Assembly (NCBI GenBank): GCA_964036315.1
Contig: OZ038508.1
Coordinates: 42,582,935-42,646,934 of the forward strand
Reading direction: 5' to 3'
Origin: Acanthosepion esculentum
Lineage: Eukaryota > Mollusca > Cephalopoda > Sepiida > Sepiidae
DNA length: 64,000 bases
In this document: positions 58,583-64,000 of the stretch, piece after piece
Layout: every line of letters starts with the position of its first letter
Numbering within the stretch: position 1 is the stretch's first letter
The notes under the pieces: model-generated
What the model was told of the DNA's origin: nothing
What the model saw: only the letters and a program-made list of their open reading frames with translations
The model's database searches: none
Position numbers and translations under genes: made by a program

Positions 58583-58898
58583 TGTACAGTATTTACATTA
58601 GTCGGACTATTGTCCTCATCTTTGTCGCCATATTTGTCACAACGTTTCGGCCGTTGTACGCTCCGGCCTTCTTCAGGTGGTTGGAATTTCGAACCGAACC
58701 CTTTATTTCGATCACTGGGGTAGACTGTTCTAGTTCCGCGAGCCATGTTTGATGGATGTCAGTTATCAGTTATCTCCTGGTAATTTTCCCTCTGAAAGTT
58801 CTCCACTGCCTGAACCGGGTATTGAACTCACACTCTTTGGGTCTGTCACTGGATCTAACCAACGCCTTTATCCACTGTGCCATGTGTCCTTGAGGACA
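58583..58898 (-). mobile_element. tRNA-derived SINE, family 1, inverted copy
   Basis: Near-identical to 28315-28612. A-box (complement of CCACTGTGCCATG, about 58873-58885), B-box (complement of GGGTATTGAACTC, about 58818-58830), and the hammerhead-like core with CTGAAGA at 58670-58676 and GAAAC at 58644-58648 are all unchanged. It carries extra AAAGATGAGGAC-type sequence near its 3' end and has no inverted-tail flank at its head. Open frames 58513-58746 (minus) and 58749-59093 (plus) are not genes. Confidence 0.9.
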
Positions 58899-59218
58899 TC
58901 TGGGTATGAATTTCTGAGTATTATAAACCTAATTTTTCAGCAACCATTTTTTACCAGTACTCATATTGCCATTTTTGCTGTTATCATTGCTGTTCTCTGG
59001 CACTCCTTATTACTGGTTCCCATATTGTATTTATTTCTATGCTTGGCCGACTCAGGAGATTTTTGTGGCCTAGCATATGTGCTGATTCCTTAAGTTTACG
59101 AATTTTCCAACGGTGTTCCCTGTCTATGATCTCAACCTGATCCCACAGGGGATGGTGATCTCCCTTCTCTCTCTCCATATGTGGTCAGCCACGTCTGATT
59201 TTTCTACTTCCCCTCGCG

Positions 59219-59304
59219 TTACAGCTTTCTGGTGTTCGTGAAGCCTTACCTTGAAACAGGCCGCCCCCTCAAGGTAAGGCTTCAAGAGCACCAGAAAGCT
59301 GTAA
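59219..59304. repeat. Hairpin with 36-bp arms
   Basis: TTACAGCTTTCTGGTG ... CCTTACCTTGA (59219-59254) pairs with 59269-59304 at 34 of 36 positions around a 14-nt loop. Confidence 0.95.
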
Positions 59305-59339
59305 ATCGAGGATTTTCCTTCTGATTGAGTCATTTTCTT

Positions 59340-59622
59340 TAATTTATGAGTGTCAGTCTGTTATGTGCCATGCGTTATACACGCTTAGGCGATCATCTTT
59401 CGATATATGACTGACGAGGCAGATTTTTTTCTCGCAGTTGCCAGCCAAGGCTGTAGAACTCGGTCTGTTCTGCTATTTCTCCATAGCTGGTGGGAGAAGA
59501 GGATTCATATTTTTCCCAAGGGTATTGCACGTATGTGAATGCAATGGATTCGACTGGAATTCGAACTCGGCTCTCCGATTCCTTAATTCGTACCGTTATC
59601 CATTACACCACTGTGCCTCCCT
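59340..59622 (-). mobile_element. tRNA-derived SINE, family 2, complete head
   Basis: The minus strand from 59622 reads GGGAGGCACAGTGGTGTAAT (A-box) and GAGTTCGAATTCC (B-box, about 59555-59567). The family-2 body then runs to CATGGCACATAACAGACTG. It is the only copy here with the full tRNA-like head. Confidence 0.9.
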
Positions 59623-59729
59623 TTATTTATGAGGGTAGCGTTTTTAATTTCAAAATTGCGGTTGAATTTATTTATCTAGTGCACTTGTCAATTTTTTATT
59701 TATGAAATCCCTTTTGTGTTCCTAGATGC

Positions 59730-59736
<7 letters not shown>

Positions 59737-59781
<45 letters not shown>
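59737..59781. repeat. (TA)n microsatellite
   Basis: Pure TA run of about 45 bp. Confidence 0.95.
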
Positions 59782-59783
<2 letters not shown>

Positions 59784-59789
59784 TAGGCC

Positions 59790-61965
59790 TTGGCACATCC
59801 AGTGCATAATGCATCTGTGCATTCTTTCCACCACGGTGTCTATTTTTTTCTTTGTGAAATATGCTTACCGACCGAGTTTTTCAACTTTTAATTACTACTA
59901 ATTAATGAAGACCATTAATTCGTAGAAGTGTTACTTAGACATTTAACCCCCAGGCATGAATAAATAGCGCTCATATTGTTGTAAAATTTTAAATTATCAA
60001 TTGTTGATTTTCGATGATGACCAATCATACATCAATTAAAAATGCTCGCCGTTAAGTCTTAAAAGTCTTCTTATAGAAGATCATGAGAAATGTATCTGAA
60101 GGTATATTAGTAATAATTGTGTGGTCATATTATTTATTCTGAAAGAGCATAACCTATTAGTATATCAGTTCGTCTACGAAGATTACATGACCAGAAACAA
60201 CTACCCTCGGACCGACTTTGAAATCCGCATGAGTTTCCGTGTGTTCACTTGGCAGCAATCAATTTGGGAGAGGCAGGAACCAACCTCTGTGCAATCTTTA
60301 GATGTTTTGACAAAGGTCCAGTAAGATTAGAGATATTAGTATCATGGAATATGTTCCATGTTATTTAATAGCCAAAACGATCGCTTGGTTCATTAACCAA
60401 ATCTGGCGGACCAAACATGATACGGATATGAATATTTTATTGTCTTTGGTTTCCATGGAAAATACAAAAAGTAGTTAGTTTGGTTAGGTGATTAATTGAC
60501 CCGTTTTGACTTATTTAATGTCGGATATAAATGTTACAGTACAAATGCCACAATGAATTTACACAAGAGCCAGAAATGTAGGGTCCTGTCGAATTTAACA
60601 TGTAGTCCAAAACTTTGAAACATGTTTTTGGTTTACACTGGAATCAAAAATGTAAACTCAGGTTCAGTTTATTCCAGAGTCTTCAAGTATCCACTCGGAA
60701 AGTTGTCCCATTTTAAATGAATATTTCCACCCTTCAGTGGGGATGCAGCAGCCTTATTCTAAACCCGCCAACAGGTTAGCATCCATTCGATATACATTTC
60801 TGAAAACGCCTCCATAGTTTGTGCATAAACCTATCCGAACATATAGTGCATAGACATTGTATAGATATTTAAAAAAGGACTTAAAATTGAGTTAAACGAA
60901 AATTGGTAATATTTTTAAATAATTTTTGGAAAGATTAAGTAAAAATTATATGCAAGCCTATTATTATTATGTAGATATATTTAAATAAAGATGATGAAAC
61001 ACAGCGGAAATATATATTAGCGACGCGTTTGACCGGTAAGCGTATGCGCTCTTTGGCTTCCTCATGTTGGAAGGAAAGACAGACAAAACTGTGTGTGAGG
61101 AAAATGCTTTGAGATATCTGAGGATAAATGGTAACAATAATATATGTAAAAAAATTCCCTGATTTAAAATCCAACAATATCAAACGTCTACAATATAGAT
61201 AAAATAAACAATCAGTCGGAGAGGCAATCTCTCAATCTGAAAATGGAGAGATGAAAGGGCATACAACTCTTATCTGTGATACTAGTAATAATTTCGATAT
61301 TATCTTTATTGAAAATCATTTTTTATTGTTAAGTTCCAGTATCTTCTTTAATTATGTAGTTAGATTTTATAATCCGATCTTCCCAGTACGTTGTATTTTC
61401 CTTAGCAACAAATGTCTACAGACTTTCAGTCATTTTAAATTATTTCCCTTAAAATATTTACGTGAATTGTGAAATAAAGTGTCACCCAACGAAGCTATAT
61501 TTTGTGAATATTGTGTATCAGATAAAACTATGCTGTAAAAATGCTTGAAGTGTCTCGATGAATAAAATGAAGTTAAAACTTATCCTGATGTAATATTACT
61601 TCGAATGTTAAGTAATTCTAGACGATTTCACAAGCTTCTGGTTTCACGTGATCTAAGTAGGAACATTACTTATTCGAATTGATAAGAAAGAATTCATAGG
61701 AATCGTCGCTTTTCCAATCCCAACGTAAACGCTACATCAAGTTCTTTGGATGGAGGCTGACGTTGATATAGTTAGTGACGGTTCATTTTGCATTCCCAAC
61801 ATCTTTTTGCATTTCACAATTTAATAAAATGCGAACACTTCACCAGCGGTCAAGTTTATTTCTAAAAAAAGGGAAATCATATTCTTACATTCACGTAGTT
61901 TGATTAATTTTCCGACATATCAAGTTTTTTCGTGCTATTTAATGTCGAATGCAGGATACATGTAT
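59790..61965. other. Unassigned AT-rich DNA
   Basis: Open frames at 60121-60324, 60935-61183 and 61251-61472 have no recognised domain. Weak words such as AAATGTAAACTCAGGTTCAG near 60645 may belong to the degenerate repeat that follows. Confidence 0.4.
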
Positions 61966-61969
61966 CAAA

Positions 61970-62310
61970 ATTCTCAAGGAATTAGTTGATAGGGTTATAA
62001 TGGTAAAGTTATAAGTCCAGGTTATATTTTAGTAAAAAGGTAGACATATGTGCAGTTTATATTTGAGTCAAAAGATTCAGAGAAGTTGGATTTATCCGCA
62101 AGTCAAAAATAGGCACAAGTCTATATCTGAGTTAACTGGTAAATCGCTACAAATTTTAAATTTAATAAAATAAAAGGTGATTCTTTTTTTTTGTTTTTTG
62201 TTTTTTACTTCAGTCAGATATTGGACATAGGTCAAATGTTTACTCCAATTAAAATGTTTGACACACGTTCGGTTTACATTTGTGCTTGCAAGCATGCACC
62301 CCAAATACGT
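61970..62310 (-). repeat. Degenerate tandem-like repeat, possibly related to 33.7-34.2 kb
   Basis: Recurring TTATATTTGAGTCAAA, GTCTATATCTGAGTTAAC and GTCCAGGTTATATTTTAG words at roughly 35-50-bp spacing resemble the complement of the 33715-34200 pattern (ACTCAAGTATAAACCTG). Divergence is high; relationship tentative. Confidence 0.4.
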
Positions 62311-62819
62311 CCCCACTTTTTATGTTACGGTTTACCCATATGCAATCAGCATATACTTAACCTAGTCTAAAAGGAAACGTCCAGGTGTTAAATAATACAA
62401 GAAATATTGCCCCCGTGATGTATTTATTTTCATTTAGTTTATGTGGAAGTTACATAACAAAGCGAATAACATACATGCTGGCGAAAAGTTTTTGCATCGC
62501 TTCTCTTGGATATTTAAAATAGGTTGCTTATCGTCTGCGTAATATAATTATTTTCAAGAAATGTCTTGATTTTATCAATGTCAAACTCAGAAAGTTTACT
62601 AGATTGTGAAGTGTCATTCAGCGAGAAATCTACAACATTCATAAACCACTCTTATATAATTCAATCATACACACCAACCTCTCCAGAGAGTATAAACGTT
62701 TTGTTCTTTGTAGTTGTATTTTTACTCTTCTTAAATGTTGCTTATCTCTGATCTATACTATAAGAATCAATAAACAAAAATACGTCGATTGCGCACGAAG
62801 TCGATCCATTAAAAACTTA

Positions 62820-63200
62820 GGGGCTCATGGCTTTCCACAACATTCTGTCTTTTATTGATCTTTGTATCTTTTGACTCTTTGCTATTATCCTTCTTTTCCT
62901 ATGCTGCTAGCCATTCGCCTAAACATTAAATAGGTTTATTCGCTATTCTACCTTCTTCCCTTGCCTGCGAGTGTTAAATTCTCCAAAACCTTTCCTCAGT
63001 ATGTGTTCCAAAATATTCAGTCCACACTATCTGATTGCATCTCTCAATTTTCTTATAATCACTTATTTCTTAAACCTTTCTTGTTACTCACATGTGCTGT
63101 GCATAATATTCTCAGCATCTATCAGTAGCAATCTCTTTATCGCTTCAAGTCTCTTCTTCATTTGTGAGGATATTATCCAGGATTCACTGGGCAAGATATT
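62820..63200 (-). pseudogene. RTE-like LINE C-terminal fragment
   Basis: Minus strand reads KRLEAIKRLLLIDAENIMHS (about 63095-63155), ILEHILRKGFGEFNTRRQGK (about 62960-63025) and RMLWKAM (about 62830-62850), collinear with 48880-49300. The plus-strand frame 62971-63222 is its shadow. Confidence 0.6.
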
Positions 63201-63429
63201 AGATTTTTACATAAAAAAATAAAAACTTCGTATTTGTTACTACTATGCTTGGTTTCTGGAATCCATTTTCGTTACTGATTTGGTGGTGTAAAAGCCAAAT
63301 ACAGAGTTTATCATGTAATACCATCTACACCTGACAATCATCCTGCATTCCAGTGGAAGTTGATTTAAACGGTTTACTCCTGGTTTCATTAAAGTTTTCT
63401 TTCTCAAATATTAGCCGAGAAGAAAAGAT

Positions 63430-64000
63430 AATGAAACCAATAGGAAACTGCAAAAAAAGTTGACAGATATTGACTCTGGAGATGACTTATCACTCCAGAC
63501 ACCATTACCAATGACACAGTACTCCTATATCATCTAGAAAATTCTGTGAATAATGTCAGTGCCTCTAAAACTGAATTCATAAGCTTCAAACAGCAAGGTC
63601 CAATACAAACTGTTTCGGGTAAATTAATAAAATCGGTCGAATCTTTTACATGCCTAGGAAGCGAGAAAAATATATCTGAAAAGGATGTGAAAAGCCGCAT
63701 AGCTAAAGCATAGGCCGCCTTGAATACAACGGATGTAATCTGGAATTCTGATCTATTAGACAACTCCAAGTGGAGATTCTTTCGAGCCACAGTAGAGGCG
63801 GTGTTAATGTATGGTGATACTGCCTGGGCTTAAACTAAAAGCCTAGCGTCTAGACTTGATGGAACCTACACTCGGATGATGAAGGCAACATTTAACATCT
63901 GATGGGGACAACATCCAATTAAATCACAGTGCTATGCATATATCCCTGGTATTTCTATAATTATACGCGAGCGACAAAATCAAAATTACCGAATACAGCC
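63430..64000 (+). pseudogene. RTE-like/other LINE reverse-transcriptase C-terminal part, running off the window
   Basis: Plus strand reads SKTEFISFKQQGPIQTVSG (about 63566-63622), LIKSVESFTCLGS (thumb, about 63624-63662), EKDVKSRIAKA followed by a stop, DNSKWRFFRATVEAVLMYGD (about 63760-63820), SRLDGTYTRMMKATFNI (about 63848-63898) and ISIIIRERQNQNY at the end. This is the usual thumb-to-C-terminus order. At least three in-frame stops. Confidence 0.85.

Overview
The window looks like intergenic or intronic DNA from a large, repeat-rich animal genome. I found no complete protein-coding gene. Base composition is strongly AT-rich. There are more than 20 long (TA)n tracts, many running into (CA)n or (TG)n, and several families of decayed transposons. 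The best guess is a cephalopod mollusc (octopus, squid or cuttlefish): the mix of tRNA-derived SINEs, 5S-rRNA-derived repeats, jockey-like and RTE-like LINE fragments and degenerate mariner elements fits what is known of those genomes. This is inference; no single-copy gene is present to confirm it.

Layout. 0-5 kb: a CA/TA minisatellite, a CpG-rich patch (about 2.64-2.90 kb), then a 2.2-kb purine-rich domain holding a homogeneous 33-bp minisatellite. 8-13 kb: a long decayed jockey-like LINE on the minus strand, a tRNA-like SINE, a cluster of 5S-rRNA-derived repeats and another LINE tail. 13-17 kb: a hAT-type MITE with target duplication, two inverted LINE-like arms enclosing a deleted mariner copy, and a nested palindromic MITE. 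17-27 kb: a second purine domain, two LINE tails, a CpG-rich island (about 21.08-21.66 kb), a pyrimidine domain with a 40-bp minisatellite, a possible promoter plus first exon near 25.18-25.38 kb, and another pyrimidine domain. 28-32.4 kb: two tRNA-derived SINE families and a second hAT-type MITE. 32-37 kb: a small palindromic element, a degenerate 35-bp tandem repeat, a mariner deletion derivative with both terminal repeats, and a nested foldback element. 39-45 kb: SINE pieces, an inverted 5S pseudogene, a jockey-like LINE split by a TA-flanked MITE, and a 5S-derived SINE. 45-64 kb: (TA)n clusters, RTE-like and jockey-like LINE fragments on both strands, SINEs, a 26-bp satellite of 22 units each carrying TGACGTAA, and palindromes.

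The contents do not work together as a pathway. What they share is repeat turnover: 5'-truncated LINEs, SINEs that would depend on LINE machinery, non-autonomous DNA elements, and satellites at different stages of homogenisation. The points most worth following up are a hammerhead-ribozyme-like core shared by a SINE and a foldback family, the repeated meeting of transposon ends with (TA)n tracts, the CRE-like satellite, the purine/pyrimidine strand-asymmetric domains next to CpG-rich patches, and the possible promoter/first exon at 25.2-25.4 kb.
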